DNA of 35,040 nucleotides from positions 1-35,040 of the forward strand of contig JALJEE010000710.1 in NCBI GenBank assembly GCA_023231475.1, given 5' to 3'. Source of the stretch: Seison nebaliae (lineage: Eukaryota; Rotifera; Pararotatoria; Seisonacea; Seisonidae). Made by a program: the position numbers and the translations under genes. A model generated the notes under the pieces. The model was not told the origin of the DNA and did not search any database. It saw nothing but the letters and a program-made list of their open reading frames with translations. Shown in pieces: positions 12,064 through 22,740 of this stretch (the first letter of the stretch is position 1; every line of letters starts with the position of its first letter).

Positions 12064-14117
12064 TTATTTTGTTTTTATTGAAATTTCTATTTATTCTATC
12101 ATCTGAATTAAATGTTAACTAATGTGTTTATTCTATCACATTCAAATTTCTAAACATGATTCTGTCATAAATTATGTTACTGATTTCGAATAGGCGGAAT
12201 GTTTAATTGAAAGTTTCAAGAACCTTATGAAATGATAAATAAAATTATTATATCAAATTTATTATTAACTCCAATAACAATAGTTGAGAACTGTCTAAAT
12301 TAAGTTGACTTCGAAATAAATAGAACTGTGGAACTATAGAAAAAACTTCCGAATTAGATTATTAAACATTTAATAAGAATAACAAGCATAAATTATTTAA
12401 ATTCATTTGATTAAATCATTTTGATGTTCGAAATTCATCTTCACGTCTTTGAGTTAGTGCGAGCCGATTGAGCATTCAATTAAACTAACAAAGGTTATTT
12501 TGTCATAATCAAAAAATAGTCTATGGAAAATAATCAGTGTTGTAATAAGGTACCTGTCAGGAATTAAGAATTTAAGGTAATACGAAGGAATTTAGGTCTT
12601 AAGTATATAACTCTTATGTATTAGTTAAAGTATTTTAGACAACGAGACTTCGAATTTCTTCCCAAATTTGATTATATGAACATTATTCGTACGTCCCAAT
12701 ATAACCCCTTGTTACTATATCTCATACCATAAGGTCGTTAGATCCTTGGGTATATGGTCCTTTCGTCAGCATCACTCTTTAGCCTAATGGTTATTTCATC
12801 ATGCCCCAAATCTCACACTTTTACTTACGTTGTTAGGGGTCGAAATTTGAAACAATAGAACAAATTTTTTAGAATTAAAAATAAACGAAATTTGTAGATG
12901 GAAAATTATGGAATTATGTGAGGAAGAATTGTCTGAAATTGCAAAAGAAAATCATGAAAAAATAAAAAGATATTAAATCTAATCATAACATATGCATTAA
13001 TTCATCCTTCAAAAGGGTATGATATATTTTTATTTATCTCGTTAAAATAATAATAATAGTAATAATAATTGGAGAAGTCATTAAAATTGGAAGAAGATGT
13101 TTATTGTTTTCAATTCAATTGTAACTCACGTCGGTTCTATATAATATAACATTTCGCAATAGTTCATCATTATTTCATTGTGTCATTTTAATAAAAGAAA
13201 GAAAATTCATTGTACTGGCAATTTCGTCAAAGTCAAAAATGAATGGTCCGAACAAGACAAAAGTTTTATTCTACAAATTCCCACAAGTTGTAATATAATA
13301 TTTATTCAAGATTTTTTAACATGTGAATGCAAGAAACTTTTGTGTTATTATTATTCTCCCATCAGTTTATACAGATTCTATTCGACCAAACCTCATTATT
13401 TATTTCTCATTTTTTGTTTACGTTCTCAACGAACGTTATCTTATCATTAACGAATGAAGATAACATTTATTCAATGCATTAATGCATTATATTCTTTAAT
13501 TAATTCCTTTAGATGAATGAACATTTAGATAAAGTTATATTTAAATAATCTTTCACATTTTTCTTATGAAGTAATTGGAATATCTCAAGTAAAATACCGT
13601 TAATTCGAAGAATACAGAAACGGTTTACACGAAGATCAGTTGAAGTGATAACGGTCGATATCGTTAACATTGTAAGATGTGAGATTCTTGTGAAATTAAT
13701 GACAATATTTTTCTATCATTGGATTGATCAAATGAGGAAAAATAAATTTCCTAAATGTCAAATTTAGTGAAAAAAATACATATATTTATCGAATATATTA
13801 TCAATATGAGAAATAAGTAAAATTCTTTTAATTTATTAACAATTAAAAATAATGTTAATAAAAATAAATATTTCGTAAATATTTTACATGATTATCATCC
13901 GGAAACGAATAGCAAATCATCTGATCAAAATTATTTGCCTTCTCATACTCCTTAAGAATTGGATGATCGTTCCATATGAATTAAATTCCACATTTTCTTT
14001 CTATTTCCTTTCCCGTTAATCATCTTCCTTCTAATGTTTACATAACATATACTCATTTAAGATGAACATACTAATTTAGATTTTTAGAGAATTATCCTTA
14101 AGAAACCTTAACAACAA
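12064..14117. other. Intergenic, no gene seen
   Basis: Mostly AT-rich non-coding DNA. A stretch at about 12690-12850 is less AT-rich and has a tRNA A-box-like word (12780) and a weak B-box-like word (12836), but it does not fold as a tRNA. A 90-codon frame at 13178-13450 has no start context or recognisable content and is treated as chance. Confidence 0.5.
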
Positions 14118-14562
14118 ATGGGGGAAAGAAAGAAAGAATTGAAGAAGAAAAGAAACAAATCTTCGCGCCCATATGTCGTAGAGGAAATCGAATCACGCAG
14201 TTCCGATGGAAGAGGTGACGTCAGTAGTAAAAAGCGTCATCGATCGAAAAAGAAAAATACAGCTGGCAAACACAAAAAGCAACATGAAGAAATCGAGTTG
14301 CACAAGAAAAGTTTAGAAGTTTTTTTCCCTATTTCATATAATTTTTTCAATAAACAATTCTGTTTTTATTCTACGACATTCGATTCGAATCGTTTCCTTA
14401 AAAACACTATTTTCTTTCAATATGATTGATTCTTATCATCCTTGATAACCTCGTTGGAAGGAGAAGAGAAAAATATTCTGCCAAAAAATTTTTATCTTTT
14501 CATTTCAGAAAATTTCGAATAGTAATGAACGGTGCGATCTGAGGTGGAGAAGAAAGTTTTAA
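14118..14562 (+). CDS. Possible small Lys-rich basic protein, two exons
   Basis: Predicted exons 14118-14318 and 14509-14562 (stop TAA at 14560) joined across a 190-nt intron, giving 84 residues. The first exon begins ATG GGG and encodes a highly charged Lys/Arg/Ser/Glu-rich segment, less AT-rich than its flanks, which looks coding. The donor GTTTTTTTC resembles the donor after exon 2 of the downstream transporter gene, and the acceptor is a good TTTCAG. The second exon adds 17 codons ending RWRRKF and is followed three bases later by a strong GTAAGT donor, so a 3' UTR intron may follow. The family is not recognised; composition suggests a nuclear or RNA-associated protein, but that is a guess. 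The 14509-14565 segment could instead be an upstream non-coding exon of the transporter gene. Confidence 0.35.
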
Positions 14563-14987
14563 GTGGTAAGTCTGACATTGCATTAATGTGTCGATGTATT
14601 TAACTTTATCAATTGGAATAGGTATGAACTATCAATTGACCAGATGTTCAATTCAATAATTTTTATTGTCAATAATTCTTCGAAGTAATAAAATTATTTT
14701 CCATAGGAATAAATTTCTCGCGAAAATTTCATAGAAGATTTCTCTTGCGGCTCTGAATGTTTAGAATGTCGAAGAGAAATGAAGGTATTGAATGTAAATA
14801 TGTTCCGATGACTAAAAAAAAGATGAATTAGGGAAATGCAAATCATTTTATCTAAACCATTTCATGCGGAGGAAGCAATAATTTTTATAATATAAAAGGA
14901 ATGATAATATAATGTCACGTTTTCATTGAAAGTCATAATGATTAATTAACCTTTTTCAAGAATAATTGGAGAAATATCAAAGTGCAG

Positions 14988-17900
14988 ATGGTGCATTTTG
15001 GAAGTGAGTGTCCCCATCAACTAGTCCGTGTTTGCAGCTCTCATAAATATTTTGATCTGAACAAAATTTCACATTTAAATTCCTTCTCAATGTTTTTTTT
15101 ATTACTCGATGATGGTAATGAAATTCTTCCCAGTACTCTTTTCTATTATTTTCCTCTTCCTGATTCTTTTACAACTTCTGCAAATGTCAAGAAATCTCCA
15201 TTGATATTCTTTTCCTCTCGTCTTAAGATTTCTCAATCTTGAAAACTTTTAATAATTTCCTTCTTTAAAAATGAAAATTAATGTCAAATGACAAATGATA
15301 TTAAAATGTTCCGGTATATCGTAATAAAAGTAATATTATCTTTTAATTCTTTTAATTGAATGTTCAATGAGGAAAAATTAATTTTTTCGAAAAAAAAATT
15401 AGATTGCTCTCCTTCGTTTTCAAAAGATTTTACATCTTCATTGAAAAAATTAGTTAAATCTTTAGAATTTCCATGAATTATCGAATGAATCATTAGTCGA
15501 AAATGAATCAAACACATCCTTCGCCTGATGAGAAAGAAATTGACGATGGTTTAACATCCTAATAGTTTCATTTATTAAATAATAAATTTATTAATTAATA
15601 TCGCTGATTAATACAATTATTATTTCCCATAATATTACGAATTTTAATTTTATATTTTTAGTCAAGAAAAAACCATCGAAAGTCACATATGGTCCGATCA
15701 GCAAACGAAGTTGTACTGATGTCGTCTGTTGTGTCTTGTTATTGGTTTACATGACATTAATGGTAGGAATTGGTCTCATTGCATTTACGCAAGGTAATCC
15801 AAAACAATTACTTTATCCACAAAATACTCGTGGAGAGATTTGTGGAATAGGCAAACAATATGGGAAACCCAATTTACTTTATTTCGATATATCTCAATGT
15901 GTCTCAACCGGATTAGCTGCCGTTGCTGTTGGATGTCTAACACCTCAAGTTTTTTTTTCATTTCTTTTTTTCCATTATAATTTTCAATTGTTCTTTCTAG
16001 ATTTGTGTGGAAAAATGTCCGACGAAAAATCAAATGTTTTTCAAAACGTCAAACAAATCTGATCTTTTTTGTCGCGATGAAGCGATGACATCGGGTAAGT
16101 TCAACAAATTGAGTGTCGCCCAATTATTGAAGGAACGTCATTGTGCTTCTTATACGATCGAAACGGAACCATTATATCGGAGATGTGTTCCAAAACTTAT
16201 TGCCGATCTGTTAAATGACAAATTAGTGGATATTATGAATGAGACGATGGTAAATGAAAAGGAGCAAAGTATAACGAAAGAGATAGTGAAGAATGGACGA
16301 TATATAATGGTGGAAATGGAAAAGATAAAAGTATTTGGTGAAGTGGTGGTAAAAGATTTAGTGTCGACAATTGGACATATGGCAATATTTGTTGTCATCG
16401 GATTATTAATCAGTTTCATTTGGATTGTTCTTATGAGATGGTTAGCGAAACCTTTGGTCTGGATAAGTGCCGTTGGTGTGATTATAATAACTGGAGTGGG
16501 AATTTATTTTTGTGTGAAGGAATATAAATTCTGGCAAAAATCAGACTATGCCACTGATTCCATTAATTTTTCGTTACAATTAGCCGTTTTAGCTGGACAA
16601 TTAAGAAGTAACCCGAAAACTTGGCTGGCTCTTGCCATCATTCTCAGCATTTTCATATTCATCGAAATCTGCATTCTCATCTTCTTAAGTAATCGAATTC
16701 GTATCGCTATTGGATTAATAACTGAAGCGAGTAAAGCTGTTGGACATATTATGTCGACTTTGGCATTTCCATTATTGCCATTCATATTTGAACTGGCTGT
16801 CATCGTTTACTTCTTTGCATCCACTTTATATTTGATGAGCAGTAAGAAAGCGAATTATACTGTAAAAAATACTACAACTATCGATATCGATTTCGGTGGA
16901 TCGAATAATAGTGAACTTTATAATATTGGCTGTCTTAATTTGAGACTTGAAGAGAAATGTAAACCAGATGTGTTTGAAGATAAATGTTCCAATATTACCA
17001 ATTATATGTGTGCTTTTGACAGTTTTGGATTTCATCCTGATAATCCTTTAAAGTTAACTTTCTCCTAAATTAAAGTCAATTAATTAATTGTTTAATTTTT
17101 AATTTGAACAAATTATTTCAAAATTTCATTTCAATATTAACAATTTTCTCCTTAACACCAAACGATTATTTTCATGTGAAAATGCATTTTATTAACTGCA
17201 ACTAAAAAATAATTTAATAGAAAATTATTTTTGGGGTGAGTATTATCATTCACTTTATATTTCTCTAATTTCCATCAATTAACAATTCATCCCTTTCTAT
17301 TTTTTATCTCACAATTTTTTTGATTGTCAAATCTAATTCAATTTGCACAGTGATCATATCAAGGGCGGAGATGAGGCTTATGAGAAATTTATGGATTTCT
17401 TAGATAGGAATGCCATTATTCTCTATCTTTTGAATCTATTCGGTTTCTTTTGGTTATGGCAATTCGTTGTTGCTTTCGGTCAAATGGTATTAGCTGGTGC
17501 ATTCGCTTCATGGTATTTCTCGATGAAGAAACCACAAGATATTCCAGCACTTCCTGTTCTCACTTCATTCAAACGCACTTTCTTATATCATATGGGTACA
17601 TTAGCGTTTGGTGCCTTAATTTTGGCAATCATAAAATTTATAAGGGTTATACTCAATTGGATCTATTCGAAAGTGAAAGGATCGACAAATCCGCTGGCCA
17701 AGGCAATCTTATGTTGTTGTAAATGTTTCTTTTGGTGTTTGGAAAAATTTATGAAATTCTTAAATCGAAATGTTTATATCATGGTTAGTCATTACTGGAA
17801 ATGTTCTAATAATAAATAAATTTCATTCGAAATACTTAGACAGCAATTCATGGTAAATCATTCTGTACTTCTGCCAAAGATGCATTTTCATTAATCGCCA

Positions 17901-18389
17901 GAAACATCGTCCGATGTATCGTTATAGATAAAGTAACAGATTTAATTTTATTTGTTGGGAAATTAATGATAACGGGACTCATCGGTTTTATTTAGTTTTC
18001 ATGATTCCATTATATTCTCCTTATCCTTATATTCTTTAGGTTGCGGCGCTGGATTTTATTTTTATGAAAAAGTTCCGTCAACTTTCTTAATCGCCACATT
18101 GCCACAAATCCGATATCCTTGGGTACCTTTAGTTGTAGTGATTATTATCACATATATGATCACTACCGTTTTCTTCAGTGTCTATGACATGTGTGTTGAT
18201 ACAATCTTCTTATGTTTTCTCCAAGATCTGGATGACAACGATGGTACACCAGAAAAGCCATATTTTATGAGCAAACAATTAATGGATATTTTAGGGAAAA
18301 AGAATAAAAAAGATCCAAAAGCTGATGATGAAACTGAAAATGGTGACATATCGACAATCGACTCGCCCAATGACAAAAAAGATTCGTAA
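14988..18389 (+). CDS. Choline transporter-like protein (SLC44/CTL family), copy 1
   Basis: A multi-pass membrane transporter of the SLC44 family, which moves choline and related substrates for phospholipid synthesis. Six exons fit one 760-residue frame: 14988-15003 (tiny start exon, MVHFG), 15662-15948, 16001-17052, 17351-17783, 17840-17984 and 18040-18389. Intron phases are 1, 0, 2, 0, 1. Family marks: RSCTD before the first membrane helix (about 26-47), NPKQLLYPQN, CLTPQICVEKCP across the exon 2/3 join, further helices from about residue 226, FASWYF, YHMGTLAFGALI, CCCKCFFWCLEKFMKFLNRN, and a C-terminal helix followed by LCFLQDLDDNDGTPEKPYFM, close to the animal CTL ending. The large Cys-containing loop after helix 1 is normal for the family. 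The start exon and the exon 3 donor (GTTAAC at 17053) are the weakest calls. Intron 1 is 658 nt and holds nothing recognised. Confidence 0.88.
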
Positions 18390-19037
18390 GCAAATATTTT
18401 ACCAAAAATATTTCTCACGTCAACTCAATTATTTCACTAATCTTTTATCAATTCTAATTAAACCGGTATTAAGCATATAATTTCTATTTCAATCCATTTA
18501 CATCATTCTTTTGATGTACACATAATCATTTTAAAATTATAGTATTACGTATTAGCGAAATTTTACTTTAAATAAATATAACGAAAGTTATTTATCAATG
18601 TCAAATTTCTCTTACGTTAATAAAATATCTAAATTAACATTTAAATTGGCATTAAGCACTCATCCTCAATTCTATTATTTTGATGTATATTATCATTTGA
18701 CCAATTAGTGATGACTAACAGATTTTACTTTTTTAGATCAGTCTAGAGTCTAGAGTCTAGACTCTAGATTCTAATCATAAAGGTAGAAGATTATTATTTA
18801 AAATATAATAATTAATGTACATTAACAAATTAAATTTAATTGCATTGTAAGATTAAAAAATGATAATAATTATGGAAAATAAATAAAGAATGATAACGGG
18901 CAGTTTATGCGTGGAAAGTTTCAACTGAAATTTTTAGAGAGAAAAGACATTTTTTTATATTTTAATATTTAAATAATAATTTTCCGTTATTTAATGGATT
19001 GAAATTGGATATCTGACGTTCATTAGGAATTTATAAA
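18390..19037. other. Spacer between the two CTL genes
   Basis: AT-rich DNA containing two diverged direct-repeat units about 183 nt apart (near 18461 and 18641), then a short triple heptamer repeat with a perfect 20-nt palindrome at 18741-18768. AATAAA at 18571 is a candidate 3' end signal for the first CTL gene. Confidence 0.5.
18741..18768. repeat. Triple GTCTAGA repeat overlapping a 20-nt palindrome
   Basis: GTCTAGA occurs three times in tandem (18741-18761). The last copies plus following bases make a perfect 20-nt inverted repeat centred on TCTAGA (18749-18768), able to form a cruciform or, in RNA, a hairpin with an imperfect extension on each side. Seen directly in the sequence; no function known. 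Confidence 0.9.
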
Positions 19038-21713
19038 ATGACGAAAACACATCCCTTCCGAACCAGTGACCTTGGTTAAAAATCTTTTTTTTGTTTTTCT
19101 TTAAATTGTGAAAATGTTTGAGTTCGTCTAAAAATGGAGTAACATTATTAGAACAATGATAATTAATTGGTACTTCTTCTTTTAGGAAGAGTGTTAAGAA
19201 TCAGGAAATTCGGCCTAGAACATCAAAGAGAATGTACTGATTCTATATGTTGCACGGCATTAATGTTGTTCACCACAATAATGATAGCAATTAGTATTAT
19301 TGCGTTTACTGAAGGTAATCCCAAACTATTACTTTACCCCCAAAATTCTCGTGGTGAAATTTGTGGTGTTGGTCAACAATCCGGAAGACCTAATTTGCTT
19401 TTTTTCGACCTTTCACAATGCATCACTGGTGCTTATGCATCTATCGCTTTAGGGTGTCAGACACCTCAAGTTTTATTTTATTCTTTAAAAGTTTTCTAAT
19501 TTAAAATTCAATATATAGATTTGTGTCAAGACTTGTCCTTCTCAAAATCAAATATTCTCCGAATCGTCAAACAAACAACATCTATATTGTCGTGATGAAG
19601 TGATGATATCTGGTTTATTTGACAAGTTGACTACCACTGAATTGATAAATGGAGCACATTGTGCTTCTTATACGTTGGAGACCGAACCATTATTTAAAAG
19701 ATGTATTCCCACCGTCATCTCTCGATCTTTGCATAATGTACTTGTTGACAATTTAAACCGAACAATTGTCAATGAAAAGAATCAGTTAATCACTAAAGGT
19801 ATTGTGAAGACAGGTAGGAAATTTATGATTATGATGGAATCAATGAAGACTTTTGGAGAAGTTTTAGTGACTGATTTATTGTCATCCAAAAATCATATCA
19901 TTATCTTCGTTGTTGCCGCTCTACTTATGAGTTTCATTTGGATACTGTTGATAAGATGGATAGCATGGATCCTAATATGGTTTAGTACCATGGCTGTAAT
20001 GACAATGACGGGTGCATTAATTTATTTCTGTATAACCGAATATTTCTATTGGAAAGACAAGGGGAAAGAAATGCCAAATCATTTCAATTGTTCTTTGTCG
20101 TGCAACGATAAAATTTGGTTCGCAGCGACTGTTATATTAATCATAATACTTGTGGTAGAAATATGTTTCATTTGTTTCTTAAAAAACCGTGTAGATCTTG
20201 GAATTGGTTTAATGGGAGAAGCAAGTAAAGCTGTTATTAACATACTATCCACACTGATATTTCCATTATTCACATTCCTCTTACAATTTATTGTCGTTAT
20301 TTATATTGTTTCAGCGACATTATATTTAATTAGCAGTAAGAAACCTGTCCACAAAATTTCGAATATAACAGCCATTGGAATTAACGGAACAAAAACGGAT
20401 ATTGGATGTCTTAATTATACATTAGGAGGAAGATGCGATCCTGCCAAATACGAAGATTATTGTTCGAATGTAACGAATTTCATGTGCATTTTTGAAAAAC
20501 GAACTTTTTTCAGTAGTTACTTGTTATTATCCTCATTCATTTTTCTTATGCGATATCTACAGCGTTCGTAAATCAATCATTTCGGAGAAGAAAATTTAGA
20601 GATTTTACTTCTTCTGCTCCGAAATTCATTGATCGAGTACAAAATTTTACTTCTTTCTTTATATGATTCATCAATTTGTTTTTTAGGTCTAAAGAAAGAA
20701 GGACTTTCCGATATGAAGTTTATGAAGCGTTAATGAAGTTTTTGGATAACCATGCAACTCTCCTGTACGTTATTAACTTTTTTTCTTTATTCTGGTTATG
20801 GAATTTTATGGTCGGGTATGGACAAATGACATTGGCCGGAACGTTCGCTTCATGGTATTTTGCATTTAAGAAACCGGATGACATTCCAAATAATCCTATT
20901 TTGGAATCTCTCAAACGTGTTTTCTTGTATCATATGGGAACATTGGCAATTGGATCATTGTTTGCGGCAGTGTTTGGTTTGATTAGATTTATATTCGATT
21001 GGATTTTTACCCAAGTGAGAGCACCGAACCCACATGGAGGACAAGTAGTGAAATCTTTATTTAAATGTTGTATTGGATGTTTGGAGAAAATGGTGACATA
21101 TATTAATCAGAAAGCTTATATCATGGTTCGCTTCATTCATGTTCTCGAATAATTGTTATCGAATTATAATAGACTGCAATTCATGGTGAATCATTCTTTG
21201 TGGGATCTAAACGAGCATTCTTATTAATTACAAGAAATATTTTAAGATGTGAAGTTTTAGAAGGAGTAACGAATATGATTATATTGGTAGCTAAATTGTC
21301 AATCACCGGAATTATAGGTAAGACAATTTTACAATTTCCCTCATATTATTCTCTTTTAAAATGTAGGATGTTGTGCCGGTTTCTATTTTTACCAACAACT
21401 TTCGTGGAAATTGTTAAATGATTTAGCACCAGAACTCAGATATCCATGGATACCTGTCTTAGTCATTATCGTCATAACCTATATCATTGCTTCCACCTTT
21501 TTCACGGTCTACGATATATGCATTAGCACATTGTTCCTCTGTTTCTTGGAAGATTTGGAAGAACATGATGGAACTGAAGATAATCCATATTATATGGATA
21601 AACAACTAATGGTTCTCTTAGGGAAGAAAAATGAAATAAATCGATTAAGGAAAGCAAAATTAAGGAAGTCGGCCGTGAAAAAAGTCAAAATACAGGGCAC
21701 GGCAAATTCGTAA
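19038..21713 (+). CDS. Choline transporter-like protein (SLC44/CTL family), copy 2
   Basis: A tandem paralogue of the gene before it. Secure exons: 19186-19469, 19519-20567, 20687-21125, 21173-21317 and 21367-21713, with intron phases matching copy 1. A start exon at 19038 (MTKTHPFRT, donor at 19066, or alternatively at 19075) keeps frame and gives about 763-766 residues, but is tentative. Family marks: RECTDSICC before helix 1, NPKLLLYPQN, CQTPQICVKTCP across the exon 2/3 join, GEASKAV, FASWYF, YHMGTLAIGSL, CLEKMVTYINQKAYIM and LCFLEDLEEHDGTEDNPYYM. Exon 3 as drawn ends with a short extra hydrophobic stretch (about 20515-20567) that copy 1 lacks; it follows from GTAAAT being the only good donor in the required phase. 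Probably a plasma-membrane or organelle transporter of choline-like substrates, with a substrate range that may differ from copy 1. Confidence 0.85.
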
Positions 21714-22098
21714 TTTTCTAACTAACATGTAAGGGCATTGTGAAGAATTTATCGAATTGACAAAGATCCAGATCTTATTGAAAAATTCCTTTCGTAATTA
21801 TTTTATTTTTTTTGTGTTGATGATGCCCAATTGAATATATTTAATCTAAAATTTGAGTGCTTTTGGAGTATACATACCTAATATTCAAAATAGAGCCCTA
21901 TTTTACACCCTTGTTAATAACAAACTCACTCCCTACATTCTGGTTCACTTTCACTTGTCCACATTAATCCTTAGAGAGATGTTCAATGAAACCAATACAT
22001 TGTTCAATGTATAGAATAAGCAGAAAAGTCCCTCTACCGGTAGGTCGATATGCAAACTGACATTTCCCTGAAAATAAAATATTTTGTATTCTTATTTT
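21714..22098. other. Spacer, no gene seen
   Basis: No open frame of note. The stretch 21890-22060 is less AT-rich than typical intergenic DNA here and may be part of the adjoining decayed retroelement, but no terminal repeat could be defined. Confidence 0.4.
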
Positions 22099-22740
22099 AA
22101 TGATTGCTTCGAATCAGTTTAATCATTCCACTAGAAACAGATATTGGATGATACGAGTTCACGTCACAAAGTCATTATTGTCGCTTTCCGGAATTGGAAA
22201 AATAAGAAATTTCTTTAGTGCCGAATAATCTACCTCGTCCTTAGTTATACGATTTATATAAGAAACTAGCAATTCAATGTATGACGAATCCAAACCTCCG
22301 ATGATCTGCAGCCACAGATTATCTAAACCATGACACTTCTTCAACTGAACCTTAGATACAGCTAGTTTCATTTCATCAATATTTATCTCCACAAACGACA
22401 TTCCGATGTCATTTTCTACATTTTTGGGATCTTTTTTTCAAACATCGTCTTCTTATAAAAAATTTGAAATTCTCCAATAGGCATAACAGTACAATTTCTG
22501 GACCCATTTGATGTCCGTTGAATATCTTACCAAAATTTCTTACTATTCATTTGAGGCGTATTCGTATTAAACTTACGACAAGTGTTCTCATAAATTAACT
22601 CATAAACCTCTTTTATATTATTATTAACTATTATTATTCTTAAGTAAGCTTGTTTCTTTACGTTGAATTTCAGTTTATGTGACAACTCTTTATTGATGAC
22701 TATGGCCGTAGCACCTGTGTCTACCAAGAAGTTTGTTATT
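22099..22740 (-). mobile_element. Decayed retroelement with reverse-transcriptase and protease-like remnants
   Basis: Read on the minus strand, the segment shows hallmarks of the N-terminal part of a non-LTR (LINE-type) reverse transcriptase: an NSKKFW word near 22545; INIDEMKLAVSKVQLKKCHG followed by LDNLW (about 22305-22385), matching the usual 'KAPGPDG' block; ALKKFLIFPIPES (about 22180-22220); and, after a frame change, SYHPISVSSGMIKL (about 22115-22155), matching 'YRPISL'. An in-frame TAA after NSKKFW and at least two frame changes mean it cannot be expressed. Just upstream on the same strand, VDTGATAIVINKELSHKL (about 22667-22722) resembles the active site of retropepsin-type aspartic proteases, which belong to LTR elements. 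The segment is therefore either two elements joined or a chance resemblance. No catalytic YADD box or full element ends were found. Confidence 0.6.

Noticed and set aside
12780-12850. tRNA-like A-box and weak B-box words
   Set aside because: The D stem does not pair (GCCT faces TTTC), no acceptor stem can be formed and the B-box match is poor. At most a decayed tRNA-derived repeat.
13178-13450. 90-codon open frame
   Set aside because: No ATG-led coding context, composition follows local AT bias, and no family resemblance.
16089-16100. GGTAAGT donor-like word inside CTL copy 1 exon 3
   Set aside because: The reading frame continues and aligns with the paralogue (TSGKFNKL against ISGLFDKL), so it is coding sequence, not a used donor.
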